A DNA stretch of 64,000 nt from Rouxiella silvae (GTDB taxonomy: Bacteria; Pseudomonadota; Gammaproteobacteria; Enterobacterales; Enterobacteriaceae), in contig NZ_MRWD01000001.1 in the NCBI RefSeq assembly GCF_002093625.1, forward strand, positions 1-64,000. The letters run 5' to 3'. Position numbers and translations under genes: made by a program. Below, one piece after another: positions 1 to 8,921 of the stretch (position 1 is the first letter of the stretch; each line of letters opens with the position of its first letter). The notes under the pieces are model-generated. The model had not been told where the DNA came from. It did no database searches and saw only the letters and a program-made list of their open reading frames with translations.

Positions 1-1981
1 GCATAAATAAATGCATGTCCGCACGGCAAACTCTTTCAAGCTGTATCAGCAACACGTTTAGCTCCCCCAAAAGTGACTCGGGCGGTGCTAAATAAATATT
101 TTTTAGTCGCATTTTTATAAAATTATTAATTTCAAAAAGCAGCGCATCGGTATCAATACTGTTACTTTTCAGCAGCTCCTCGTGCCTGGAATAGAAATCA
201 AACACGCTAACTCCCAGCCAAATTTCGGTAATCAAGTTGCCGCCCAGCGCCACATTGGGGATCGGATCAATTTTAATTCGCGGTAAAATAACATTCACTT
301 TGTCGAGCATGCCAGAGACGTATTGCTGGCGGCCAAGCAGTGAAGACTTATTCATTTTAATCGTCTGCGTGAACTGCAATAGGTCTTTAATTCCCTTGCG
401 CAGCGCACGCTTAGCCGTCCACGAGGGGCGCTTATTGCGAATGATCGCAGTGACTAGCACAGCGATCACAATGCCGACCACCGTTGAGATCGCCGAGTTA
501 AGAATCGACAGCGGATCGGGCCTAAAGTCGTGGCTCATGCCCATAAAACTTGGGATTTGCGTCGCGATAATCAATCCAAAAATGTTGGTCGCTGGATTAG
601 CAATAATGATCCCCAACGCTATCAGTCCTGGTGCAAGACAAATGATCAGTGCCTCGAAGCTGGTCGCCAGTGGAATAAGGATCACGGTATAAATCAGGCT
701 GGCGGCAATGGCGATAATCACCGCCTTGAGAAACACCTGCAGTGACGCTATCGGGCTGTCGTGAGCGGCAAAAAATGAACAGGCGATGGCGGCCATTACC
801 GGGGCGGTGCCACCATGTTTCCACCCGCTGCCTATCCAGAACAGGCAGCACAGCATGGTGACAATAAAAATGGTCAGCGAAGAGAGGAAAATCAGTCCTT
901 TATCCGCATGTTTTTTAAACAGCGTAAACTTCGCCGGATTCCGTTCATCACCCAGCGCGTTAACCTTTTCTTTAACCGCCAGATAGGCCTGCGCGATACG
1001 AATGAAGTTTTGCAGTCGCTCTACCAGTCCAGTGAGTAGCAGCCCTTCTTCAGCACTCATTTCGCCCTCTACGTACAGCGCCTTAATTCTTTCCTGCGAC
1101 GCGATCATCTCCTCGATTAATACGCCGGTATCGCCAAACTGTGCGGGATTATTCAGCCACTGTAGGAAGTGGGTGAAGGTTTCGGCAATAAAATCTGGAA
1201 AGCTAATGCCATGTTCGCTGAGCAAAATCAGACGTTTTTCAATCGCGGTAAGCGTCGGAATTAAATAGGAAAGATGCTGATACTGGACCGAAACCATGCG
1301 AATTAGCGTGCGGGCAGAATCCCCTTCATAGACGCAGTGGGTGATCAGCGCTTCAACGTTGGAAGGATAGTTCGCCATCTGGATTAGAATATGTTCATGC
1401 TCCAGCGATTTTTCTTTAGAAACGCGACTTACCATGTCCCCGCAAAGTTTCTTAGCGCTTTCAAACCAGTTATTGACGCTGTTTTCCAACAATGTGCTCA
1501 TGCGTACGGGAAAAATAATCATGTGCACCAACGTGCTGCATACGATCGCCACCGCTATCTCTTCAATGCGAGAAATGACGGTATAGGTGATGTCCAGAGG
1601 GGAATCCACGTCAGCAAAGCCCATGATGGCAGCGCTGTAACCCGCCAGCATAAATACATAACTTTTCGGGGTACGATCATGCAGCGACAGATAGAGGCAA
1701 AATGCTATCCACAAAGAGACGCTTACACTAAAAAGTAGCGGATAAAGTACGGTAATTGGGTAGATAAAAAAGATGAAAGCGCCGCCGAGCAGCGTGCCGA
1801 GCAGTCGAAACACCGACTTTGACAGCGTTGAGGCGGAGTAGAGCTGGGAGATAATGAAAACGGACGTCAGCGACCAGGCGGGTTTATCCAAATTGAGTTT
1901 TAAAGCGATATATAAAGCCAAAAATGCGGCAATACAGGTCTTTACCGAGAACAAAAAAGCATTTTTTGTTAGCCACTTCAT
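1..1981 (-). CDS. FUSC-family inner-membrane protein (copy 1), 3' end outside the window
   Basis: 660 codons are visible and the frame is open at the left edge. By alignment to the adjacent 681-residue paralogue only about 20 C-terminal residues are missing. The start is the ATG at 1981, which gives an N-terminus almost identical to the paralogue (MKWLTKNA). The architecture is an N-terminal membrane bundle with the LDKPAW motif, a soluble middle, a second membrane bundle and a cytosolic tail. This is typical of FUSC/AaeB-like proteins, some of which export aromatic acids. The substrate here is unknown. No AaeA-type membrane-fusion partner is visible in the window. Confidence 0.85.
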   Translation of the reverse strand, partial: MKWLTKNAFLFSVKTCIAAFLALYIALKLNLDKPAWSLTSVFIISQLYSASTLSKSVFRLLGTLLGGAFIFFIYPITVLYPLLFSVSVSLWIAFCLYLSLHDRTPKSYVFMLAGYSAAIMGFADVDSPLDITYTVISRIEEIAVAIVCSTLVHMIIFPVRMSTLLENSVNNWFESAKKLCGDMVSRVSKEKSLEHEHILIQMANYPSNVEALITHCVYEGDSARTLIRMVSVQYQHLSYLIPTLTAIEKRLILLSEHGISFPDFIAETFTHFLQWLNNPAQFGDTGVLIEEMIASQERIKALYVEGEMSAEEGLLLTGLVERLQNFIRIAQAYLAVKEKVNALGDERNPAKFTLFKKHADKGLIFLSSLTIFIVTMLCCLFWIGSGWKHGGTAPVMAAIACSFFAAHDSPIASLQVFLKAVIIAIAASLIYTVILIPLATSFEALIICLAPGLIALGIIIANPATNIFGLIIATQIPSFMGMSHDFRPDPLSILNSAISTVVGIVIAVLVTAIIRNKRPSWTAKRALRKGIKDLLQFTQTIKMNKSSLLGRQQYVSGMLDKVNVILPRIKIDPIPNVALGGNLITEIWLGVSVFDFYSRHEELLKSNSIDTDALLFEINNFIKMRLKNIYLAPPESLLGELNVLLIQLERVCRADMHLFM

Positions 1982-2090
1982 TTTCTAATTAAACAAATCA
2001 CGTAGATTTTAAAGGATTATTTTATACCCCCACGAAACTTGTTATCTTGTTTTGTTTGTAACAAAGATGTTCGCAATTATGTACAAATAA
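1982..2090 (-). promoter_or_regulatory. Candidate promoter/operator of FUSC copy 1
   Basis: On the minus strand TATAAA (2021-2026) lies downstream of the near-palindrome TTTGTTACAAAC (2054-2065). The same pair occurs before FUSC copy 2, with the two elements 11 bp further apart. The bound regulator is unknown. Confidence 0.4.
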
Positions 2091-2118
2091 AACAAAAAAG
2101 TCACCGCGAGGTGACTTG
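2091..2118 (-). terminator. Rho-independent terminator after FUSC copy 2
   Basis: On the minus strand a GTCACCTCGCGGTGAC hairpin is followed by a T-rich run. It directly follows the stop codon of FUSC copy 2, so the two tandem genes are probably separate transcription units. Confidence 0.75.
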
Positions 2119-2141
2119 ATGTATTAGGAATGCTGCTAGCT

Positions 2142-4187
2142 TTAGACAACTGGCCAGCGCTGGCTCGGGAACAGCGCCATACGGATGTTAAACAGATAAA
2201 AAAGCGGGCTGAAGAGCTGCATATCGGTGCGACACAGCCCCTCCGTTTTTAATAACAGATTGTCCAGTTCGTTAAGCAATGACGCCGGGGGAGCGAGGTA
2301 GATATTTTTCAATCGCATTTTAAAATATCCAGTTATCTCAGCCATTAACGCGTCGCTGTCGAGCATATTTTCTTTAAGCAATTCCTGGTGGCGCGCATAA
2401 AAATCATAGCAGTTGACCCCTAACCAGACTTCAGTGATCAAATTGCCACCCAGTGCCACGCCCGGCCTAGGGTCCACTTTGTTACGCGGCAGAATGATAT
2501 TTATTTTATCAATCATGCTTGCCACATACTGCTGGCGCGACAGTAGCGACGAGGCATTCATTTTTATTTCAGAAGTAAACTGCAGCAGCTCTTTAATGCC
2601 ACGACGCAATACGCGCCTAGCCATCCAGGCAGGTCGCTTGTTGCGAATGATTGCCGTGAGCACTACGGCGATAACAATGCCCACTACCGTTGATATCGCT
2701 GCATTAATAATCGACAGCAGATCCGGCTTAAGGTCGTGAGTCATGCCAATAAACCCAGGGATCTGGGTGGCGATAATCAGTCCGATAAAGTTGGTTGAAG
2801 GATTGGCAATGACTAAGCCCAATGCTATCAGTCCTGGCGCGAGAACAATCACCAAAGACTCAAAGGTGATCGTTAAGGGAATAAAAATACCGACGTACAT
2901 GATGCTGATTACGATCGCCAACAGCACGCCTTTCAGAAACACCTTCATGGAGGCAATCGGGCTGTCTAACGAGGCAAAAAATGAGCATACCACCGCCGCC
3001 ATCATGGGTGCCGTTGAGCCATCTTTCCAGCCGGTGCCTATCCAGAACAGGCACCCTATCATGGTGGCGGTAAACGCGGTAAAACATGAAAGCAGGATTA
3101 ACCCTTTATCAGAGTGCTTGCGAATTAATTTAGTTTTGCCACGTTTTTTCTCGGGCGCAATCGATGTAACGCGCTCTTTGGCCCCCAAATAAGACTCGGA
3201 GAGGCGAATAAAATTTTGCAAACGCTCCATCAGGCCAATCAGCAGCAGCCCTTCTTCGGCACTCATTTCTCCACGGGCGTACAGCATTTTAATCCTTTCT
3301 TGCGATCCGCTGATGTCGTCCTGAATCGCCTGCGCATTGCCGCTCTGCTCAGGGCTGTTCAACCACTGCAGAAAATGGCTAAACGACTCGGCCACAAAGT
3401 CAGGAAAGGTAATGCCCTGCTCTGCCAATAAACTCAAACGCTTTTCAATTGCCGTCAGAGTGGGGATCAAATAAGAAAGGTGCTGATACTGAGCACTAAC
3501 CAAGCGGATCAGTTTTCGAGCGGAATCCCCTTCGTACACCAGGTGGGTTATCAAAGCTTCGACGCTGAGGGGATAATTCGCCATCTGCACCAAAATATGT
3601 TCTCTTTCCGGTGAACCTTCTTTTGTTTCGGCAGTAAGCAATTCATTGCAAAGCTTCTTGGCACTGTCGTACCAGTGACTTACGCTGCTTTCCAGCAAAT
3701 TGCGCATCCGCACTGGGAAAACCAACATGTGGATCAGACTGCTGCAAACGATGGCGACGGTTATCTCCTCAACGCGCGATATCACGGTATAAGTGATGTC
3801 GAGCGGAACGGTTACGTCGGCAAAGCCCATGATAGCTGCGCTGTATCCGGCCAGCATAAAGATGTAACTTTTCGGGGTTCGGTCATGTAGCGAAAGATAG
3901 AGGCAGCAGGCTACCCACAGTGAAACACTGAGGCTAAACAACAACGGAAAAGTGACAGTGATGGGATAGATAAGAAAAATAAATATCCCGCCCAACACGG
4001 TGCCAAGAAAACGGAACAGCGCCTTTGACAGAGTTGAAGCGGAATAAAGCTGCGAGATGACGTAAACCGAGACCATTGCCCAGGCCGGTTTATCGAGGTT
4101 AAGTTCAAGCGCAATGTATAGGGCTAAAAATGCCGCTACACAAGTCTTCACTGCGAACAAAATCGCATTTTTTGTTAACCATTTCAT
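2142..4187 (-). CDS. FUSC-family inner-membrane protein (copy 2)
   Basis: A 681-residue membrane protein. Its first membrane bundle (about residues 5-165) carries LDKPAWAMVSVY. A soluble segment follows, then a second bundle (about 365-515) with GSTAPMMAAVVCSFFASLDS, then a cytosolic C-terminus. The fold matches FUSC/AaeB-like efflux proteins. It is strongly similar along its whole length to the next gene downstream (1-1981), so the pair is a tandem duplication. It has its own promoter-like region and terminator. Export of an aromatic acid or similar compound is a family-based guess. The related core gene yccS lies at 42.6 kb. Confidence 0.88.
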   Translation of the reverse strand: MKWLTKNAILFAVKTCVAAFLALYIALELNLDKPAWAMVSVYVISQLYSASTLSKALFRFLGTVLGGIFIFLIYPITVTFPLLFSLSVSLWVACCLYLSLHDRTPKSYIFMLAGYSAAIMGFADVTVPLDITYTVISRVEEITVAIVCSSLIHMLVFPVRMRNLLESSVSHWYDSAKKLCNELLTAETKEGSPEREHILVQMANYPLSVEALITHLVYEGDSARKLIRLVSAQYQHLSYLIPTLTAIEKRLSLLAEQGITFPDFVAESFSHFLQWLNSPEQSGNAQAIQDDISGSQERIKMLYARGEMSAEEGLLLIGLMERLQNFIRLSESYLGAKERVTSIAPEKKRGKTKLIRKHSDKGLILLSCFTAFTATMIGCLFWIGTGWKDGSTAPMMAAVVCSFFASLDSPIASMKVFLKGVLLAIVISIMYVGIFIPLTITFESLVIVLAPGLIALGLVIANPSTNFIGLIIATQIPGFIGMTHDLKPDLLSIINAAISTVVGIVIAVVLTAIIRNKRPAWMARRVLRRGIKELLQFTSEIKMNASSLLSRQQYVASMIDKINIILPRNKVDPRPGVALGGNLITEVWLGVNCYDFYARHQELLKENMLDSDALMAEITGYFKMRLKNIYLAPPASLLNELDNLLLKTEGLCRTDMQLFSPLFYLFNIRMALFPSQRWPVV

Positions 4188-4224
4188 ATTTTAATCAACA
4201 GCTCACAATATTCTAAAACAGTAT

Positions 4225-4280
4225 TTTATACCGATTGAGATAAGAGTACTGCTTTTTAAATTTTTTAAGTTTGTAACAAA
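4225..4280 (-). promoter_or_regulatory. Candidate promoter/operator of FUSC copy 2
   Basis: On the minus strand TTTGTTACAAAC (4269-4280) lies 38 bp upstream of TATAAA (4225-4230). The same two elements precede FUSC copy 1 with a 27-bp gap. Confidence 0.4.
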
Positions 4281-4304
4281 ATAATCACAATTCATGCACT
4301 AAAA

Positions 4305-4347
4305 GGGCCTGACGTACGGCATAAATAACCGCACGACAGGCCCATCA
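4305..4347 (-). terminator. Terminator after the tailspike-like gene
   Basis: On the minus strand GGGCCTG...CGG and CCG...CAGGCCC form a long hairpin followed by TTTTAG. It closes the leftward island transcript. Confidence 0.65.
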
Positions 4348-4360
4348 TTACCGCTTCAGT

Positions 4361-7012
4361 TTAAATTCTCACAATGTTGATCACCACCTCCATCTGCGAC
4401 TGGGCCTGCTGGCGGAAGTTCATGTCTACCCCTGTCGTGTTATCAACAAAATCGACCGTAATGGCCGAGGTGCTATAACTCGAGATAACGTTGTGTGAAT
4501 AGGTGCCCCCACTTGAAAGAACAAATATGCGGTAGGAACCGCAGTTCCCCGCATAGTTGGTTTTCAGGGTAATATCATAAATACTGCCTTCATCCAGGTG
4601 CTTGTCCTGCGCCGAGTCTTTGAGAGTCGTAATCGTGGTAGACGTGGTGCTGGACGGCCCCAGCTTGATGGCCACCGGTGTTCCCTCATACAGGCGATCT
4701 TGCATATAGAGCTTTTTCTGGAAATTAACGTAGTCCGCCGTCACATACGAGTAGGCTGAGGACTCAACCGGCGTGTTGATAAACGCCAACGTGGTGCCGG
4801 AGTTGGTCACGCTCAGTCCGTGGAAGCAGTCGGTCGGATCCTCGTAGGAGTTTTGGTATTGCAAATTGGAAGTATGCAGCAGGCCGCCAATAATTCCTGA
4901 AAGATATCCCGCCGTCACTTGAACTCTGCCAAACGCCGTCCTTTCAAAGTCATGGAAGATATCGAAGAAGTTGGTCTTGCTAGCATTATCCCCGCAGAGC
5001 GTGACGGCAGTATAAGTCAGACTCACGCCGGTGACTGTGGTGCAACTAATGGTTTGCCCCACGGTCCACGGAAAGACGCCACTGCCGTCATAAACTGAAA
5101 TATTGCTGCTGGCAGCTACCACGGCGTAGGTGCTTCCTTGGTAGGTGTAGTAGAACAGAAACTCGAGCGGCGTAGTGCCATTGGTGAGCTTCAGTCCGGT
5201 CTGACCGGCAATCGACGACAGGCCGGTGGTAGAATCAAGTTCGACCACCCCGACGTAGCGACCGTTATAATCCCAATCGCCGCTCAACTGTGCGTACTGA
5301 CCGCAGTCGAAGAGCCAGATCCCGCCCCAGTAGTTCGCCGCAATAAACTTGACCGAAACTTTCCAGCCTTCGACGATTGGGTTGGTCCCAGTGGTCCCAT
5401 TTTTCAAGAATACGCCGACAAAGTTGCTCGACCAGTAATCACCTGTCAGTTGGTTCGAGGAATTTGGCCACTGATGCGCGCCGGTGCGAACCACCGCGAT
5501 ACAGTTGGTCGCTGAGCCGATATGAATATGCGACAACGCGAAACCATAGCCGGTTGGGACGACACCGTCGGCTTTGCTACCCCCGTCAAGTACGTTGATA
5601 AACAGATTCAATCCGGTGGCGTTACCGATCAGGTCGCCAATGGAAATCATCGGCGTTGCGTCCCAGAATGAGGTATTGCTCGGGAAGCTGCTGCTGACGC
5701 TCAGGGAGTGAATAGAAATATTCAAACCGTTGCCAAAAATATTACGAATTTTGACTGTGCCAGAAATCGAATAGCTGCCGGTGCCGCGCACCTCAAGAAT
5801 TCCACGACTCACTGCCGCGTCAATGGCCGCCTGAATAGCCGTCGTCCAGTCACCGGCCGCAGAGTTGGTATCGGCGAAGTCTTCGATATCTAGATAGCGT
5901 GCCAGCTTATTGGTCTGTGAGGCCAGAGTGGTGCCCGAATAGTTGAAGGCTGAACCCAAGGTGCCGTTGGCGTAATCAATCGTTTGGTCATACCCCACGG
6001 AACCGGCCCCCGACGAGGTGGCAAGTGCAGACAGTTGATTGTTAATAGAGGTCAGATTGGTTGCCGCCGAATTGAAAGCCGAGCCTACAGTGCCACCGGC
6101 ATAGCTCACCGTAGAGCTATAACCAACGGAACCGGCACCGGACGAGGTGCCGAGTGCCGCCAGTTGGTTGTTATTAGACGTTAAATTGGTTGCTGCTGAA
6201 TTGAAGGCCGAGCCGACGGTGCCGTTAGCATAGCTGACCGTCGAATCATAACCCACCGAGCCTGCACCAGAAGACGTGGCGAGTGCCGCCAGTTGGTTAT
6301 TGTTTGAGGTCAAATTGGTTGCCGCCGAATTGAAGGCTGCTCCGACCGTGCCGCTTGCATAGCTCACCGTTGAGTCATAGCCTACAGAGCCCGCGCCAGT
6401 AGAGGTCGCCAGTGCTGCCAGTTTATTGTTATTGGTCGTCAGATTAGTGGCCGCAGAATTGAAGGCTGCCCCAACCGTGCCGCTGGCATAGGTCACGGTT
6501 GAGTCGTAACCCACAGAACCCGAGCCGGTAGAGGTCGCCAGTGCCGCTAGCTTATTGTTATTGGTCGTCAGATTAGTGGCCGCCTGACTTAATGATGCCC
6601 CAATGGTGCCACTGGCATAGGTCAGAGTTTGGTCATAACCGACATAACCCGAACCGGTTGTGCCCGAGAGTGCTGACTGCATGGTCTCGAGCGCCCTTTG
6701 CGCTGCCGCAGTTTCAGCAGCAGAGGTAAAGATAACCGAAATGGTTTTTGAGGTTGCACCCGTTAACGCCGCAGTGACCACGTAAGAGGCCGCCGTAGTG
6801 CTGGTGACATAGCCAAACACGCTGCCGGCACTACCGGTAGTGACCGTGCTGGCAGTCAGAGTGGCGCCGGTGGTTACCGAAAGTGTTACCGTAACGTTCG
6901 CCACGCCAGCGCCGGTCACAGAATCGTTGACCAGTACCTGGAATGAGTTGTTCGAGCTGCCGTCTGCCTGTGCGCCGTTAGTGACGCGAGTTAACGTTAA
7001 TACATTAGCCAT
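4361..7012 (-). CDS. Tailspike-like beta-helix protein with N-terminal Ig-like domain and six 43-residue repeats
   Basis: 883 residues. Residues 1-100 form an Ig-like domain resembling those of the two Ig proteins upstream. Residues 123-375 are six units of 43 residues (consensus near SVGYDSTVSYASGTVGAAF) that resemble the short linker before phage tailspike beta-helices. From about residue 385 the pattern DWTTAIQAAIDAA marks the start of a right-handed parallel beta-helix, as in pectate-lyase-like tailspikes. A beta-rich C-terminus (about 790-883) follows. No signal peptide is visible. It is the last gene of the island transcript, after the lysis genes. It could be a polysaccharide-binding or -cleaving receptor protein, but no tail genes accompany it. 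Polysaccharide as the substrate is inference. Confidence 0.75.
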   Translation of the reverse strand: MANVLTLTRVTNGAQADGSSNNSFQVLVNDSVTGAGVANVTVTLSVTTGATLTASTVTTGSAGSVFGYVTSTTAASYVVTAALTGATSKTISVIFTSAAETAAAQRALETMQSALSGTTGSGYVGYDQTLTYASGTIGASLSQAATNLTTNNNKLAALATSTGSGSVGYDSTVTYASGTVGAAFNSAATNLTTNNNKLAALATSTGAGSVGYDSTVSYASGTVGAAFNSAATNLTSNNNQLAALATSSGAGSVGYDSTVSYANGTVGSAFNSAATNLTSNNNQLAALGTSSGAGSVGYSSTVSYAGGTVGSAFNSAATNLTSINNQLSALATSSGAGSVGYDQTIDYANGTLGSAFNYSGTTLASQTNKLARYLDIEDFADTNSAAGDWTTAIQAAIDAAVSRGILEVRGTGSYSISGTVKIRNIFGNGLNISIHSLSVSSSFPSNTSFWDATPMISIGDLIGNATGLNLFINVLDGGSKADGVVPTGYGFALSHIHIGSATNCIAVVRTGAHQWPNSSNQLTGDYWSSNFVGVFLKNGTTGTNPIVEGWKVSVKFIAANYWGGIWLFDCGQYAQLSGDWDYNGRYVGVVELDSTTGLSSIAGQTGLKLTNGTTPLEFLFYYTYQGSTYAVVAASSNISVYDGSGVFPWTVGQTISCTTVTGVSLTYTAVTLCGDNASKTNFFDIFHDFERTAFGRVQVTAGYLSGIIGGLLHTSNLQYQNSYEDPTDCFHGLSVTNSGTTLAFINTPVESSAYSYVTADYVNFQKKLYMQDRLYEGTPVAIKLGPSSTTSTTITTLKDSAQDKHLDEGSIYDITLKTNYAGNCGSYRIFVLSSGGTYSHNVISSYSTSAITVDFVDNTTGVDMNFRQQAQSQMEVVINIVRI
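5888..6646 (-). repeat. Six tandem 129-bp coding repeats in the tailspike-like gene
   Basis: Six in-frame units of 43 codons start at residues 123, 166, 209, 252, 295 and 338. Units 2-4 are nearly identical; units 1, 5 and 6 have diverged. Confidence 0.9.
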
Positions 7013-7059
7013 GATAATATCCTTAGAGATTGATTAAGTTAGGGTTTGTGTGTTGTGGA

Positions 7060-7383
7060 TCAGTGCTGTCTTGCGACTTCTATTTGGCGGATGCCGTCTA
7101 GCTGGGTGTTACAGTTTTCTAAATTGGTGAGTAAAAGCTCATTCCATAGCACCGATGCGCCATAAGTGAGGGGGTCACTGGGCGGTGGAGACGGCTGGCA
7201 CTGCGCGAGCAGACCTGAGGGTATCGGTGTTACGGGAACTTTGACGTACTGCGTTGTAGTGGTTGAGCAAGCTGTCATTAGCGGCAGCAGCAACAGGCAC
7301 CAAATTGCACGGCGCCGTTTGAAGAACTCGTTTAATGATAGTTTGTCTCCTCTGACTTGCGGTTTGGTTAGTCTGTTGGTCAT
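7060..7383 (-). CDS. Rz1-like outer-membrane spanin lipoprotein
   Basis: 107 residues. The hydrophobic segment WCLLLLPLMTAC ends in a lipobox-like Cys and is followed by a proline-rich stretch (PSPPPSDP), as in o-spanins. The start lies inside the Rz gene in another frame and the ORF runs about 115 bases past the Rz stop, a nested arrangement typical of Rz/Rz1. The product should be an outer-membrane lipoprotein that joins Rz across the periplasm and fuses the two membranes at lysis. It is longer than many Rz1 proteins. Met-Thr-Ala before the Cys is an imperfect lipobox. Confidence 0.85.
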   Translation of the reverse strand: MTNRLTKPQVRGDKLSLNEFFKRRRAIWCLLLLPLMTACSTTTTQYVKVPVTPIPSGLLAQCQPSPPPSDPLTYGASVLWNELLLTNLENCNTQLDGIRQIEVARQH

Positions 7384-7594
7384 TTAGCGTTGCCCCTGCA
7401 ATCTGATTAAAAATACCCACGCTCAGCCCCTGAGACTGGACGATAAACTCGGCCTCCTTTTTCTGTTGGGTCAGTGTGGACAATGACGCAGCCTGAGAAA
7501 CAGTTTGACCGTAGTAATGAAAAGCCAGAAACATCAGCAGGCCGATGCAGGCCATCACCAGCAGAGTGGTCATCAGCGCGATTTTATTGATCAT
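7175..7594 (-). CDS. Rz-like inner-membrane spanin
   Basis: 139 residues with one N-terminal membrane segment (about 5-27) and a periplasmic helical region, the form of an i-spanin. Its start overlaps the endolysin stop as ATGA, which suggests translational coupling. Rz1 is nested in its 3' half. With Rz1 it should disrupt the outer membrane in the last step of lysis. Assignment rests on topology and gene order, since spanin sequences vary widely. Confidence 0.85.
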   Translation of the reverse strand: MINKIALMTTLLVMACIGLLMFLAFHYYGQTVSQAASLSTLTQQKKEAEFIVQSQGLSVGIFNQIAGATLNDQQTNQTASQRRQTIIKRVLQTAPCNLVPVAAAANDSLLNHYNAVRQSSRNTDTLRSARAVPAVSTAQ

Positions 7595-8085
7595 GATTGC
7601 CCCATCAGGCAGACCTGCCGGTCAATCTCGCGCCGATTTATCAGGCCACGATTGCGTTTTTTATTGACGTAAACCCACCGCCGAAGGTCATCGCAGGCCT
7701 GCCTGGTATTACCGGCATTAATGTGCCTTAGTAAGGACGATCGTTTGAACGCGCTGACGCCTACGTTGTAGGCAAAGGAGTACAGTGCGGCACGGGTGTA
7801 GCGGTCCAAAGGGACGGTTACGGCGTTATCAACGGCCGTTTTAACCGGTGCCAAATGCTTGATAAGCAAAGCATCGCACGCTTTGTCGGAGTAATATTTT
7901 CCCGGTAATACGTCGGGACCGGTGATGCCGCTGCACACTGTCCATACCCCGCCAACGTCGCGATAGGGCGTGCTTCTCTGCCCTTCAACACCGTCAGGTC
8001 CGCCCAGCAGCGATATGGCGATGGTTAGCGCGGTTGCTCCGCCTAATTTAACCATTTTGCTTTTCAGTTCCGGTGACATAGCCAT
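7591..8085 (-). CDS. SAR-type endolysin, glycoside hydrolase family 24 lysozyme
   Basis: 164 residues. E34, D43 and T49 fit the GH24 triad spacing E-x8-D-x5-T (EGQRSTPYRDVGGVWT). Residues 11-30 are a weakly hydrophobic, Gly/Ala-rich segment like the signal-arrest-release anchors of P21-type endolysins. Such enzymes are exported by Sec, stay tethered and inactive, and are freed when the membrane depolarises. The enzyme cleaves the MurNAc-GlcNAc bonds of peptidoglycan. It overlaps the holin stop by one base (TAATG) and the Rz start by ATGA. Confidence 0.92.
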   Translation of the reverse strand: MAMSPELKSKMVKLGGATALTIAISLLGGPDGVEGQRSTPYRDVGGVWTVCSGITGPDVLPGKYYSDKACDALLIKHLAPVKTAVDNAVTVPLDRYTRAALYSFAYNVGVSAFKRSSLLRHINAGNTRQACDDLRRWVYVNKKRNRGLINRREIDRQVCLMGQS

Positions 8086-8390
8086 TATGTTTCTACCTTG
8101 TTGATGACTTCGTTGACCTCATTGGCAACGCCTGCTGGCTCGATATCGGCATTATTTTTTCTGCCGGCCAGATAGGACCGAAGTATCTCGGTTCTCTTTT
8201 CGTCCTCGCTTTGCCTCTCCTTTAAAGCAAGCTTGTTATTGCGATAAGAGTTAAACGACAGCAGTGCGCCAAAAATGGCGCAAAACACATAAATCCATTG
8301 CTCAGTGGTCAGACCCGCCGCACTAAATAGTGCGGTGATCGTGGCCCAGAAATGCGTCCAGAATCCGTCACTTTGTGGGTTCATTTTCAT
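8085..8390 (-). CDS. Holin (HP1/class II-like) with Met-Lys-Met start
   Basis: 101 residues from the ATG at 8390. That start is chosen because GGAGGTGGAG lies just upstream; an upstream ATG at 8462 would add 24 residues without such a site. The protein has a hydrophobic N-terminal stretch (FWTHFWATITALFSAAG), a clear membrane segment (EQWIYVFCAIFGALLSF) and a charged helical tail. It lies directly upstream of the SAR endolysin, the usual holin position. With a SAR endolysin it probably acts as a pinholin-like depolariser, which is inference. It begins Met-Lys-Met, like the dual-start holin S of phage lambda. Confidence 0.82.
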   Translation of the reverse strand: MKMNPQSDGFWTHFWATITALFSAAGLTTEQWIYVFCAIFGALLSFNSYRNNKLALKERQSEDEKRTEILRSYLAGRKNNADIEPAGVANEVNEVINKVET

Positions 8391-8494
8391 AGTCTCCACC
8401 TCCAACTGCCGTTGGCTGTGCACTGTTGCCATAGGGATTAGCGCCGGAATACGTTGCGACAAGAAGTCAGGGAAGGTTGAGTATTCGGCGCTAA

Positions 8495-8522
8495 GGATTT
8501 ATTGAGGACCGCATGAGTATTT
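8495..8522 (-). repeat. Degenerate third copy of the Q-gene tail
   Basis: On the minus strand AAAAAATACTCATGCGGTCC matches the end of the Q gene (AAAAAAGTGCTCACGCGGTCC) and copy B near 10.35 kb. In frame it reads ILMRSS, against VLTRSA in Q. Confidence 0.55.
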
Positions 8523-8543
8523 TTTAGAGGTATTTGCAAAGGC

Positions 8544-8873
8544 CTAAAGATACTTTTCTTTAAGCGCCACCAGTTCGGCTTCGGCGTCTTGCCCGAGCAC
8601 CTCAATCCCTTTTTCAACAAAGGCAACAAACGCCTCAACCCTGGTTTTGAAGTCTGCCAAAGGAGAAGGTGTCGCCTCGTTTGAGATTGCGACCGGCGTT
8701 GCAACGGGCAGAACTGCGGCTGCGCTGGCCAGCGAGGCAATGGACTCGCCAGGCTGGGGTATGAAACTTAGGGTTTCGTTATTCATAGAATTCTCCAGAT
8801 GCGTTGCGGTTTTACTCGCGGTGACGGGGATGTAATAGAGGCTTTTCAGCCAGTTGAACAAGTGTTGAATCAT
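8544..8873 (-). CDS. Small island protein sharing a C-terminal module with the Ig-like proteins
   Basis: 109 residues from the ATG at 8873, which follows AGAGGTGAGG. A second well-placed start exists at 8786 (TGGAGAAT before the ATG) and would give 80 residues, so both may be used. The first 29 residues are aromatic and basic, and the middle is Ala/Val/Pro-rich. The last 38 residues (LADFKTRVEAFVAFVEKG... to KEKYL) match the module that ends both Ig-like proteins. No function is recognised. It lies between Ig protein 2 and the holin. Confidence 0.6.
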   Translation of the reverse strand: MIQHLFNWLKSLYYIPVTASKTATHLENSMNNETLSFIPQPGESIASLASAAAVLPVATPVAISNEATPSPLADFKTRVEAFVAFVEKGIEVLGQDAEAELVALKEKYL

Positions 8874-8921
8874 TTCGCCTCACCTCTGTTATTAAGGTTT
8901 GAACTGCATGAAATAATTGAG

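Noticed and set aside
8391-8462. 24-residue N-terminal extension of the holin
   Set aside because: The ATG at 8462 lacks a ribosome site, whereas GGAGGTGGAG precedes the ATG at 8390.
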